From Segetibacter sp. (GTDB lineage Bacteria; Bacteroidota; Bacteroidia; Chitinophagales; Chitinophagaceae): DNA of 64,000 nucleotides. The position numbers and the translations under genes were made by a program. The stretch lies in contig JAQBNO010000043.1 of NCBI GenBank assembly GCA_028288485.1, forward strand, positions 93,400-157,399. Reading direction: 5' to 3'. Below are positions 50,275 through 57,597 of this stretch, in pieces. The notes below the pieces were generated by a model. The model did no database searches. It was not told where the DNA came from and worked only from the letters and a program-made list of their open reading frames with translations. The first letter of the stretch is position 1. Each line of letters begins with the position of its first letter.

Positions 50275-50406
50275 ATGAAAAGCATATTAATATTTGCAGG
50301 AATAGCCGGCGTTGTGGTGGCAGCGGCGTTATATTATTCAATACTTCAAAGCCCGGAAAGTGGACAGGTTATTAATGTAGAGGACGGGTTTCCTGTAGAT
50401 GTTTAA
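50275..50406 (+). CDS. Small single-pass membrane protein (43 aa)
   Basis: A short open frame with ATG at 50275 encodes MKSILIFAGIAGVVVAAALY, then YSILQSPESGQVINVEDGFP and VDV. Residues of about 3-24 would form one membrane helix, with a short acidic tail outside or inside. Composition and context look like a real small protein. No Shine-Dalgarno sequence is seen, and no family is recognised. It is only 21 bases from the start of the VOC relic on the other strand. Confidence 0.5.
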   Translation: MKSILIFAGIAGVVVAAALYYSILQSPESGQVINVEDGFPVDV

Positions 50407-50765
50407 AACATGAAAAGTATTACCGAAACATATTCAAGATAACCGCAATTGATGCTACTTCTTTTGGTGTTCTTATCCTTCATGTCTATAGCTAGAGTCT
50501 CTTTTATTTTCGCCAGTTGCAGAATTGTTGTCTATCTTTTATGTAGCCAGCTGCATTACTTCTATGACACTCCTCTTGCGTCGCACTCTTGTACTTTTTT
50601 ATCGTGGTGCAGCGAACTGTAAATACTTCTATACCTGAAACTGCGTACTTTAAGTGTTGCTGCTAACGGAAAGTTGACATTGAAGCAGTTAGGCATAGGA
50701 TACAAATTGTAAGAATTGTATGCCCGGGATGTTTTAATCTGAGTTGTGCTATCTTTAGATTACTT
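50407..50765. other. Spacer with one GTACAAG element (359 bases)
   Basis: It contains element copy 16. A -7-like box TATCTTTA at 50750-50757 lies just before the next gene. Nothing else is recognisable. Confidence 0.6.
50536..50594 (-). repeat. GTACAAG element, copy 16 (short form, GCGACGC core)
   Basis: Minus-strand head GTACAAGAGTGCGACGCAAG, then AGGA, and the tail GCAGCTGGCTACATAAAAG. Confidence 0.85.
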
Positions 50766-51005
50766 ATGGCAGAAGAACAAGAGGAAATAGAAGGAGAAGA
50801 CTTTTTTATTACTTATAAAGGTAAGCAGGTAAAGGTTTCTTCAGTAATAAATAAAGGCAACATATATTTTATTGTCCATTTTAAAACTCCTGTTATCATT
50901 GCCGAGGGCATGGTTCATGACGAATGGAAGTGGTTCGAAGGCGACAAGGGAGAAACGCCCCTTGCTGCCGAATTGGGTGAAATTATAGAAAAGATGGACG
51001 TATAA
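50766..51005 (+). CDS. Small acidic hypothetical protein
   Basis: A 79-residue acidic protein with no signal peptide: AEEQEEIEGEDFFITYKGKQ, KVSSVINKGNIYFIVHFKTP and HDEWKWFEGDKGETPLAAEL are the visible segments. The alternation of short strands (FFITYKG, VKVSSVI, IYFIVHF) suggests a small beta-sheet domain. No family is recognised. It is flanked by two GTACAAG elements (copies 16 and 17) whose heads face it. Confidence 0.65.
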   Translation: MAEEQEEIEGEDFFITYKGKQVKVSSVINKGNIYFIVHFKTPVIIAEGMVHDEWKWFEGDKGETPLAAELGEIIEKMDV

Positions 51006-51046
51006 CGGCAAAAGGAATAGGCGAAATAGCCGATGTTGCTTATATA

Positions 51047-51106
51047 GTACAAGAGTGCGACGCAACGAAAGCTCTGTGAGGACCATACTGCTGGCTCCCC
51101 AAAAAA
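51047..51106 (+). repeat. GTACAAG element, copy 17 (short form, GCGACGC core)
   Basis: Head GTACAAGAGTGCGACGCAAC then GAAA, and tail TACTGCTGGCTCCCCAAAAAA. It lies 42 bases after the small acidic gene. Confidence 0.9.
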
Positions 51107-51210
51107 TACTTGTTCGACCGGAAAAACAGATGATTTGAAACTTTTGTTTTTTAGTTTACGGTACTGTTAGGCTTACCAGTTCATCTATTCCAACTTTTCC
51201 CCCGGGTCGC

Positions 51211-51452
51211 GCAATCGAGGAAACCAAATACGAAAACGCGAATCTTGCTGTCAAGGGAAGGAGCATATTTTCAAGTTTAATTCAGATGTGATTTATGTTT
51301 TGGAGAAAGGCCGTGTGTCGGGGATCGGGAGCCACGATGAATTGCTGCAAAATAAAGGATTGTATTATGCCATGTGGCGCCAGCATGTAGGAGAGAAAAG
51401 GCAGGATATAGCACAGGACAAAAATGAACACACCTACGCTGAAGAGGAGTGA
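51211..51452 (+). pseudogene. C-terminal relic of a peptidase-type ABC exporter
   Basis: An intact reading of 55 codons gives DVIYVLEKGRVSGIGSHDEL, LQNKGLYYAMWRQHVGEK and further residues up to a TGA at 51450-51452. This is the end of the ATPase domain of a bacteriocin- or peptide-exporter-type ABC protein, just past the H-loop. Upstream, AIEETKYENANLAVKGRS in another frame matches the preceding segment, but the H-loop region is damaged by deletion and a frame change. The Walker motifs and the membrane part are missing. It is a dead remnant bracketed by GTACAAG elements. Confidence 0.8.
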
Positions 51453-51529
51453 TATTTGGTGAACAACTTTCGCAGCTTTGGTTAGACATAGTTCCCGTGA
51501 ACGGGACGTGTAGTGTTGCTCCCTTGTAC
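51451..51529 (-). repeat. GTACAAG element, copy 18 (long form)
   Basis: The minus-strand head GTACAAGGGAGCAACACTAC is followed by ACGTCCCGTTCACGGGAACTATG and the tail AGTTGTTCACCAAATATC. CCCGT and ACGGG in the insert can pair. It begins at the stop codon of the ABC relic. Confidence 0.65.
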
Positions 51530-51618
51530 TGTTGTGCTTGATGCAGCAGTTAATTCGCTCACCTTTTACAAGGAATACTACTCTATAAAAGTTATTACTT
51601 ATGCTTAGACCAACCAGA

Positions 51619-52752
51619 CTAACTCTTTATAATATTTCGAATAAAGTTAGTTTCTTCAGTTCTATAAGGGGTCCCATCTTTCCGAAAAATATCGTGGAAC
51701 CAGGTTGCGGGTTCGGAAGTATAAGGAAGATTCCAACTATCCCAGGGAAAAATGGTTTGGGTTTTACCTTCTACAAACCCCCAGTTATACATACCAACGT
51801 TATACTTTTTGGCGATCGGTAAAAAGCTTTGGAAAGTACTCCCATTGGTCCTAGCCATATATTCTGTGCAAACTAATGGGCGTCCATACCGTTGAAGCCA
51901 TTGTATTATTTGTTCAAAATCTCCCGGGCTGCCATAGTTATGAAAAGTAATAAAGTCCGATTGTTCGATTTGCAATTTTTCAACCGGTCTCATCGTTGCA
52001 TCCGATACCCAATTTCCACTCCAGATAGCGCAGGTAAGGGGCTGTATAGGATGAGCTTCCCTTGCCCATTGAAATGATTTTGTTAACAAGGGAATTACAT
52101 AATCCACTTTATTTGGGAATACCTCATTTTCTCTATAAACTCCATTAATATTATCCGGCTCATTCCACAAATCCCAGCTCAATATCCTGCTGTCATTCCG
52201 AAATTTTAATATCGTGCCTTTTACATAAGCTTCAAGTCTCGGATAGTTTGACGCATCTTTTATCCCATTTATACCAGGGCTTTGAACCCACCCTGAATTA
52301 TGTACAAAAGGTTTCGGATCTCTTTGTTTACCTAATGCCGGAAACGGATCCCAGACTGAGTCGAAAAATACAAGCATAGGTTTTATCTTATGCCTGTCAG
52401 CAATTCTTAAAAAGGTATTAATACGCATATAAAAGCCGATAGAATCCTGTTGATGAAGCAGGTCGTGTAAGAACACCCGCATCGTATTCATTCCTAAATT
52501 TTCAGCCAAAACAAATTCCTTTTCTATAGCAACAGTGTCAAATGTAGCTGCCTGCCACATTTCCAACTGGTTAATAGCGTAGCCGGGAATATAGTTTGCT
52601 CCTACCAGCCAAGGCTGGCTTCTATACCATTCCGAAGCTTTTTCTTTGGTCCATCTTTCGCGCTCTGTTGTATTGACTGCAACTTCTTTAGAGCAGTACT
52701 GAAACACAAAACAAATGAGAATAAGAAGAGTGTTTAGTTTGTAGAGTTTCAT
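51619..52752 (-). CDS. Cellulase-fold glycoside hydrolase lipoprotein (GH5/GH2-like, clan A)
   Basis: The start is ATG 52752 (MKLYKLNTLLILICFVFQYC), because it gives a standard lipoprotein signal with Cys20; the 41 codons upstream lie in the spacer. The (beta/alpha)8 body shows VGANYIPGYAINQLEMWQ, ENLGMNTMRVFLHDLLH, then the acid/base Glu in SWDLWNEPDN and the probable nucleophile Glu in PLVCTEYMARTNGS. FITFHNYGSPGDFEQ and NWGFVEGKTQTIFPWDSW complete the barrel. It has 377 residues and is most likely exposed at the cell surface or in the periplasm. The substrate, a beta-mannan, xylan or similar glycan, cannot be decided from the sequence. Confidence 0.87.
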   Translation of the reverse strand: MKLYKLNTLLILICFVFQYCSKEVAVNTTERERWTKEKASEWYRSQPWLVGANYIPGYAINQLEMWQAATFDTVAIEKEFVLAENLGMNTMRVFLHDLLHQQDSIGFYMRINTFLRIADRHKIKPMLVFFDSVWDPFPALGKQRDPKPFVHNSGWVQSPGINGIKDASNYPRLEAYVKGTILKFRNDSRILSWDLWNEPDNINGVYRENEVFPNKVDYVIPLLTKSFQWAREAHPIQPLTCAIWSGNWVSDATMRPVEKLQIEQSDFITFHNYGSPGDFEQIIQWLQRYGRPLVCTEYMARTNGSTFQSFLPIAKKYNVGMYNWGFVEGKTQTIFPWDSWNLPYTSEPATWFHDIFRKDGTPYRTEETNFIRNIIKS

Positions 52753-53120
52753 TAGCAACGGTATGATAGTAATTGACCGCGATAAAATTAGTCTAAATAA
52801 GAAGAATTTAATCACGGGCTTAAAAAGCCTTCTTTTTTCATAAGTTATTTTTAGAAACAACTTCCGGGACTTCATGTTTATCGTGATCCGGAATTTATTT
52901 AAGACAAGATTGCATTAACAGCAACCGAATTTCAATGAGCCCCGAAGCGGAACAAGTAGAAAGATCCTTATACACGTATCTATCCACTTTAATCAAATTT
53001 TCTTTCGCACAATCCAGCTTTTCCGTACTGAAGTCTCTCCTTAAAACATTGAACTGTCGCATTTTAAATAATAAGAGGATATATTTAGAGGTAAATTGTT
53101 TGCACCTTCAAATGCTAATC

Positions 53121-54680
53121 ATGGAAAACAATGATTATTTGTTATTGGCCCAGGTAGTAAAAGCCGGCTTACTGTTTCTTCTTTTTGCGATAATTATTAT
53201 ATATGTTTTCACGAAGCTCATCAGATCGTTTCGGAAAGGCACGACCGATCCTATCGATTTTAGTTATGTAAGTAAATTGCTAAGCCTTGGAATAACCGTG
53301 GTCTTATTATCTTCTAAAGTGAATAACCTCTTTCAGTCCGTATTCACCATATTTATTTCCTCTTTCGATTATTTATCATTTTTGTTGACAGTAAAAACGA
53401 ACTCCGGTACCCCAACGGCAAACAGCAGCTTTTTCAACGATTTTATTCATTTTCGTTTTGCTGATCTTATTATCATTTTTGCCGTTTGGCTTTTTATAAA
53501 TACCCTATTGAATGTTTTTTTTCAAAGAACTTCAACACCCGACGCCCCAAAGATTTTTACAGATAAGTTGCTCGCAAAAAACACCTTTGTCGTATTCCTG
53601 ATGATTTTTTCTATTTATTTATGTGTTGCTTCCATTGTTGCTATCCCCGAGTTTCAGGCACTGGAAAGCTCGGAGTTCAACAATGAAGAGTTAACTGAAT
53701 TTGCAAAAGAAATAGATCAGCAAACGGGTAATACGAAAGAAGATTTGTTACTAAAGGAACTGCCGGTAACTGAATTAAAATCGAATAAAAGCTTGGAAGT
53801 CTATAACCATTTTAACGATCGGACCATCAGCTATAACCAGATCATTAACACATTGTGGAACGACCAGGAATTGCGTAAGAAGAATGCGGTAGATGCATAC
53901 AAATCAGCGATCCTGGAAAAAACTGCAATCAAAGAACGCATTAAATACAGGTCGCAACTGAAAAACTGGGTGCAGGACCGTTCAAGCGCTTTTACTTTTT
54001 TTACCTATTATAAACCACGTTTTGAAAGCATTCTGAGAGGTGTTGCTACTGATGTTTCACGAGTGGAAAAAGACTCAATTGTAATAACTAACGATACAAT
54101 AGTCGATAGTTTATACGAGTCGTTAGATAGACCACTCGAAGAATGGGAAAGGCAAATGAGGACGTTGGAAGAGGTGGTTTTTAATGTCAAAAACATACGT
54201 TATGGTGTGCCTGTTAAACCAAAGATCGGTGAACAATATGGCGTATTTCAGTCAATGTCGGGGTGGCTTTTAAGTACCGAATCAATGTCGCTTGCACTCA
54301 TTGTTGGTTTGTTCGCATTTGGCCTGCTTGGTTCTGTTGGTTCTATGTTTATCCGCCAGCGAATTAAAACCGGCTCTGATGAAGACATCAAGGATTTCAT
54401 TCCGAATCTTCCTGCCGTACTTATTAATGGTATTTCTTCTGCGATTGTTGTCTTCCTCGCTGTAAAAGGTACACTGGTTATATTTTCGGGAAAAGACAGT
54501 AGTCTAAATCCGTATGTATTGTTTTTTACTTGCCTTGTTGCAGCTGTGTTTAGTGAAGATGTATGGAAATGGGCACAGAATAAACTAAAGGACCAGTTGC
54601 GGGATAAGGATGATAGCAAGCGGAATGAAGGCAAAGAAAAGAGTGATATTACAAAAGACAAAAAGGATCCAGGATTATAG
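53121..54680 (+). CDS. Polytopic membrane protein of unknown function
   Basis: The start is taken at ATG 53121 (MENNDYLLLAQVVKAGLLFLL). ATG 53112 is also possible, and the 62 codons upstream look non-coding. Four helices lie in the first 180 residues (near 7-34, 50-70, 112-133 and 155-178). A charged, helical soluble domain of about 200 residues follows (HFNDRTISYNQIINTLWNDQ, YRSQLKNWVQDRSSAFTFF). Three more helices follow, near 392-412, 432-455 and 465-485, before a Lys/Asp-rich tail. The pattern LNPYVLFFTCLVAAVFSEDVWKW may be a family signature, but I cannot name the family. It has 519 residues. It is divergent from the glycoside hydrolase. Confidence 0.8.
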   Translation: MENNDYLLLAQVVKAGLLFLLFAIIIIYVFTKLIRSFRKGTTDPIDFSYVSKLLSLGITVVLLSSKVNNLFQSVFTIFISSFDYLSFLLTVKTNSGTPTANSSFFNDFIHFRFADLIIIFAVWLFINTLLNVFFQRTSTPDAPKIFTDKLLAKNTFVVFLMIFSIYLCVASIVAIPEFQALESSEFNNEELTEFAKEIDQQTGNTKEDLLLKELPVTELKSNKSLEVYNHFNDRTISYNQIINTLWNDQELRKKNAVDAYKSAILEKTAIKERIKYRSQLKNWVQDRSSAFTFFTYYKPRFESILRGVATDVSRVEKDSIVITNDTIVDSLYESLDRPLEEWERQMRTLEEVVFNVKNIRYGVPVKPKIGEQYGVFQSMSGWLLSTESMSLALIVGLFAFGLLGSVGSMFIRQRIKTGSDEDIKDFIPNLPAVLINGISSAIVVFLAVKGTLVIFSGKDSSLNPYVLFFTCLVAAVFSEDVWKWAQNKLKDQLRDKDDSKRNEGKEKSDITKDKKDPGL

Positions 54681-54895
54681 TACTACTATTTGAAGAACAA
54701 CGTAAAGATTAGTAGAATAGTCGCTGGTCTGTAAGCCTGTGACTTCTGACAGTAAAAGCATTGTTCAGGAGGAAACTAGCGAAAACCTGTGACACTCGAA
54801 GTTCACCATGCAAAACGACGGCCGACGACCCATATCCTACTAATCTCAGTTGCAACCAGATACGCTTCGAGAAAAGCTGAATAGAATATCCACAA

Positions 54896-54951
54896 GCAAA
54901 AGTGAGTGACACAACAATGCCAAACAGCACCACGAATGCCGGTCACCAAAA
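54896..54951 (+). repeat. GTACAAG element, copy 19 (short form, GTGACAC core)
   Basis: Head GCAAAAGTGAGTGACACAAC plus AATG, tail AATGCCGGTCACCAAAA. About 60 bases upstream it shares a CCTACTAATC...GAGAAAAGC extension with copy 20. The rest of the spacer 54681-54895 shows no gene. Confidence 0.88.
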
Positions 54952-54973
54952 TCTTAAAAAAATAATTGAAACC

Positions 54974-55596
54974 TTATCTCGTATTGAATGCTTTAGTCCC
55001 ATTTTCTTCCTTCAACAAAGGCGCATAGATCTCCTGCATTTTATCCATTGTACTCAGCAAATTTTCTGCGTTGCCCTTTTCGAAAGCCATCGCTTCTGCT
55101 TTGTTGTCATCGAGGGCATTATAAATCCGAACCTGTTGGGTAGATCTTTTTTTATCGATTTGCTGACCGTATCAGCCAGGTCTTTGGAATCGGCGCGGTA
55201 ACAGGCTTCTAAAAAAAGGAGCGAATTTCGGTTGTGCCTATTGCCGCCACTGTTATGGCCATAAGGAAAGTTTTGTTGCAGCATCATTTCATCGGCCGTA
55301 TGTAAAAACGTACTGGCCTCGTCTTTGAGGCCTTTTGCAGCAAGGTCAATAGCAAGCTCTGCATAAGCGTTACGCATCGAAATTAACTGGCGAGGTTTTG
55401 TCTCATCAAAATAAACGCCGGGAATATGCGCATTACCGGCTGCAAACTTATTCATCAGTTTGTCGGCCATCCAATCGGTATTGATCTCGTCGCCTTCAAC
55501 AGGAACGAAACGATAGGCAAGTCCCTCTTTTCTTAAATAACGGCCAAACCCCAACTCGTCCAACACCGAAGAAAAGTAGCCGCTTTCATATAAGCA
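54974..55596 (-). pseudogene. C-terminal relic of a DUF2723 membrane protein, frameshifted
   Basis: The minus strand encodes YESGYFSSVLDELGFGRYLR, KEGLAYRFVPVEGDEIN, DKLMNKFAAGNAHIPGVYFD and so on. This is the end of DUF2723 (a large O-mannosyltransferase-like membrane protein). The N-terminal membrane part, hundreds of residues, is missing. The open frame goes wrong after LPNRFG; the expected tail is one frame away: NALDDNKAEAMAFEKGNAEN, LLSTMDKMQEIYAPLLKEEN, then a TAA at 54974-54976. The relic's upstream edge meets the PIN relic at about 55596. Confidence 0.85.
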
Positions 55597-55745
55597 TCAT
55601 TGGTACAGTAGCCATCTTACCTGAAGCAAAAAGCTTAGGTTTAATCCGAAGCTTTAAAGAAAGCGTACTTTTAATAATGAACAAGGGATTTCGAGTAAGC
55701 CCAAAGCTAATTCAAGCATTTTTACGGGAAGCAGGGGAGGATTGA
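55596..55745 (+). pseudogene. C-terminal relic of a DUF3368/PIN-like toxin
   Basis: The frame reads IIGTVAILPEAKSLGLIRSF, KESVLLIMNKGFRVSPKLIQ, AFLREAGED and a TGA. This is the usual end of DUF3368 proteins, PIN-domain nucleases of VapC-like toxin-antitoxin pairs (compare the GT-V-x-L-x-x-A-K-x-x-G-L-I pattern). The N-terminal half with the first catalytic acids is missing. The relic starts exactly where the DUF2723 relic on the other strand ends, which suggests an old rearrangement joined them. No antitoxin gene is recognisable nearby. Confidence 0.75.
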
Positions 55746-56050
55746 TCCTGTTTTTGCAGTCGGCAAGTGTTAGTTAGAAGCAGTGTATTATAAGCTGTTA
55801 TCAATTTTAATGGGTTGGTACAGCATTGTTTATAAATTACGCTTCCCGTAATTGACTTCGCTAATTGTTGGTCGCAAGACTCCATTGCATGCCTTAATAT
55901 CCTGCTAATCGCAACAAATCACCCTTCAGACAAAACAGGCTTTGAGAAAAGCGGTATAGAATGTCTTCAAGTTGAAGTGAGTGACAACACCAAAGGGATC
56001 GATTCGGACAACAATGTAGAATATTGCTGAGATGCGGGCAATCAAAAAAG
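55746..56050. other. Spacer upstream of the PIN relic, containing a GTACAAG element
   Basis: These 305 bases hold GTACAAG element copy 20 with an extended upstream part. Nothing else is recognisable. Confidence 0.6.
55971..56049 (+). repeat. GTACAAG element, copy 20 (long form)
   Basis: Head GTTGAAGTGAGTGACAACACC, insert AAAGGGATCGATTCG, then GACAACAATG and tail GATGCGGGCAATCAAAAAA. It shares the insert start CACCAAAGGGA with copy 11, and upstream sequence with copy 19. It ends one base before the recF stop codon. Confidence 0.82.
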
Positions 56051-57133
56051 TCACAATTCAATCAATTGAAACGGAACGTTCAATTTTTCCAATGCCAACT
56101 GTAGTCGTTCTCTATGGGTGTCGGTAATGAAGACCTGGCTTTTGCTTTCTACACAAACCTGCTGCAAAAGGTTCTGCATTCTGCCAGCATCCAGCTTTTC
56201 GAAAACATCGTCGAGCAACAGAACGGGAGAAAATCCCTTAGCCGATTTCAATTCTTCAAACTCTTTCAGCTTTAAGGCAAATAGCAGGCTTTTTCGCTGG
56301 CCCTGTGACGCTATATTTTTGAAATTTTCATTATTCAGCATCAACTCAATATCGTCTTTGTGAATGCCAATGGTAGTCCTCTGCAGCATAATATCTTTTT
56401 GCCTGAAGGTTGCCAGCAATTGTTCAAAATCGTCTTCCAGCAGAGGGCTGTAGTAATTTAAAACAACAGGTTCATCAGTTCCCGCGATTTTGAGGTAGCT
56501 TTTTGCCACCTCGGGCAAATAATCATGTAAAAACTTTTTCCGGTAGTTGAAGATGTATTTTCCCGGTTTTACCAACTGGTCATTTAAAATATCAAGCAAA
56601 GCATCATCAAGGTAACCTCTTTCGGCTATTGACTTCAGCAAACTGTTCCTTTGTTGCAGTACTTTGTTATAGTCGATCAGGCTTTGCAGGTATTTATGAT
56701 CTAACTGGCTCAGCAGCGTGTCAAGGTATTTTCTCCGAACCTCGCTGGTTCCCGTGATGAGGTCCACATCGTCCGGAGCAATCATAACAGCGGGAAACTG
56801 GCCAATATGCGAACTGAATCTTTTATAATCTTCACTGTTGCGCTGCATTTCCTTTCGGTTGTTTTCCCTTAAAATGCAAACAACTTTTTCGGCGTCCCCG
56901 TTGCGGTTAAAATTTCCTTCGATTCGCATACCCTGTAATCCCCGGTGTACACTTGCACTATCAGACTTACTGAAATAGCTTTTTGTAAAACAAAGAAAAT
57001 AAATAGCATCGAGCAGGTTTGTTTTACCCAACCCGTTGTTACCGCAAATTCCAACTACATTCTCAGTAAAATGAAATTTTTGCTGCAGGTAATTTTTAAA
57101 CTGGAAGACGGTTATGTTTTGTAAGCGTAGCAT
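56051..57133 (-). CDS. recF: DNA replication and repair protein RecF
   Basis: RecF is an SMC-like ATPase that loads RecA at gapped DNA with RecO and RecR. The start is ATG 57133 (MLRLQNITVFQFKNY); the 4-codon extension would need a TTG. Walker A is CGNNGLGKTNLLDAIYFLC, the middle segment has PDDVDLITGTSEVRRKYLDTLLSQLD, and QGQRKSLLFALKLKEFE is the signature with LLLDDVFEKLDAGR as Walker B. The protein has 360 residues, standard for RecF. dnaA, dnaN and gyrB, its usual neighbours in some phyla, are not here. A GTACAAG element ends one base from its stop. Confidence 0.95.
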   Translation of the reverse strand: MLRLQNITVFQFKNYLQQKFHFTENVVGICGNNGLGKTNLLDAIYFLCFTKSYFSKSDSASVHRGLQGMRIEGNFNRNGDAEKVVCILRENNRKEMQRNSEDYKRFSSHIGQFPAVMIAPDDVDLITGTSEVRRKYLDTLLSQLDHKYLQSLIDYNKVLQQRNSLLKSIAERGYLDDALLDILNDQLVKPGKYIFNYRKKFLHDYLPEVAKSYLKIAGTDEPVVLNYYSPLLEDDFEQLLATFRQKDIMLQRTTIGIHKDDIELMLNNENFKNIASQGQRKSLLFALKLKEFEELKSAKGFSPVLLLDDVFEKLDAGRMQNLLQQVCVESKSQVFITDTHRERLQLALEKLNVPFQLIEL

Positions 57134-57321
57134 GAAAGGGTGCAAGTTAAGAAAGGTGAAACGTGAATGGTGATATGTGCAATGAGCAAATTAAAGGGCA
57201 GGATCTCGGCACAGATCTGCAATTTTCGTGGTTCAAGTTTGGCCTTGCCCATTTTTTATATCCGTGGTATGTTTGGCTGAGTTAAAGGTTCTTGCCTTTT
57301 TTGATGCATAAAGGATTAAAA

Positions 57322-57406
57322 GTACAAGTCAGTAACACCGGTGCGGGACGGCAGGGCCGGGCGGACAACGATGTTAATTCAAGTTATTACTGCTCGTCTT
57401 CAAAGA
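57322..57406 (+). repeat. GTACAAG element, copy 21 (long form, GC-rich insert)
   Basis: Head GTACAAGTCAGTAACACCGG, insert TGCGGGACGGCAGGGCCGGG, then GGACAACGATG and tail ACTGCTCGTCTTCAAAGAAC. Confidence 0.65.
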
Positions 57407-57433
57407 ACTTTTAAAAGTGACCTGGCACATTCA

Positions 57434-57500
57434 CCTTTCGCGATTTCCATTCCGTTCAACGTTTGCCGTTTCATCTTTCACCATTTCCCCTTGCCCATTC
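57434..57500. repeat. CGTTTCA-word intergenic repeat
   Basis: Runs of short related words (TTCACCTTTCGCG, CCGTTCAACGTTTGCCG, TTTCATCTTTCACC) like the inverted repeat at 28162-28233. A sister stretch near 57155-57185 has the reverse orientation (AGGTGAAACGTGAATGG). No function is apparent. Confidence 0.45.
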
Positions 57501-57549
57501 ACCTCTCGACCTTTCACAATACTTTTAAATAACCCATTACCGGTAATAT

Positions 57550-57577
57550 TATTTTTGCTTCTATTCACCTATATTTG
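57550..57577 (+). promoter_or_regulatory. Two candidate -7 boxes of pdhA
   Basis: TATTTTTG (57550-57557) and TATATTTG (57570-57577) both fit TAnnTTTG, 41 and 21 bases before the GTG start. No convincing -33 was found for either. Confidence 0.4.
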
Positions 57578-57597
57578 CGGCTCAAAATTTCAGACAA

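Noticed and set aside
54902..55201. ORF beginning MSDTTMPNSTTNAGHQN
   Set aside because: It is a product of element copy 19 plus the antisense strand of the DUF2723 relic, not a gene.
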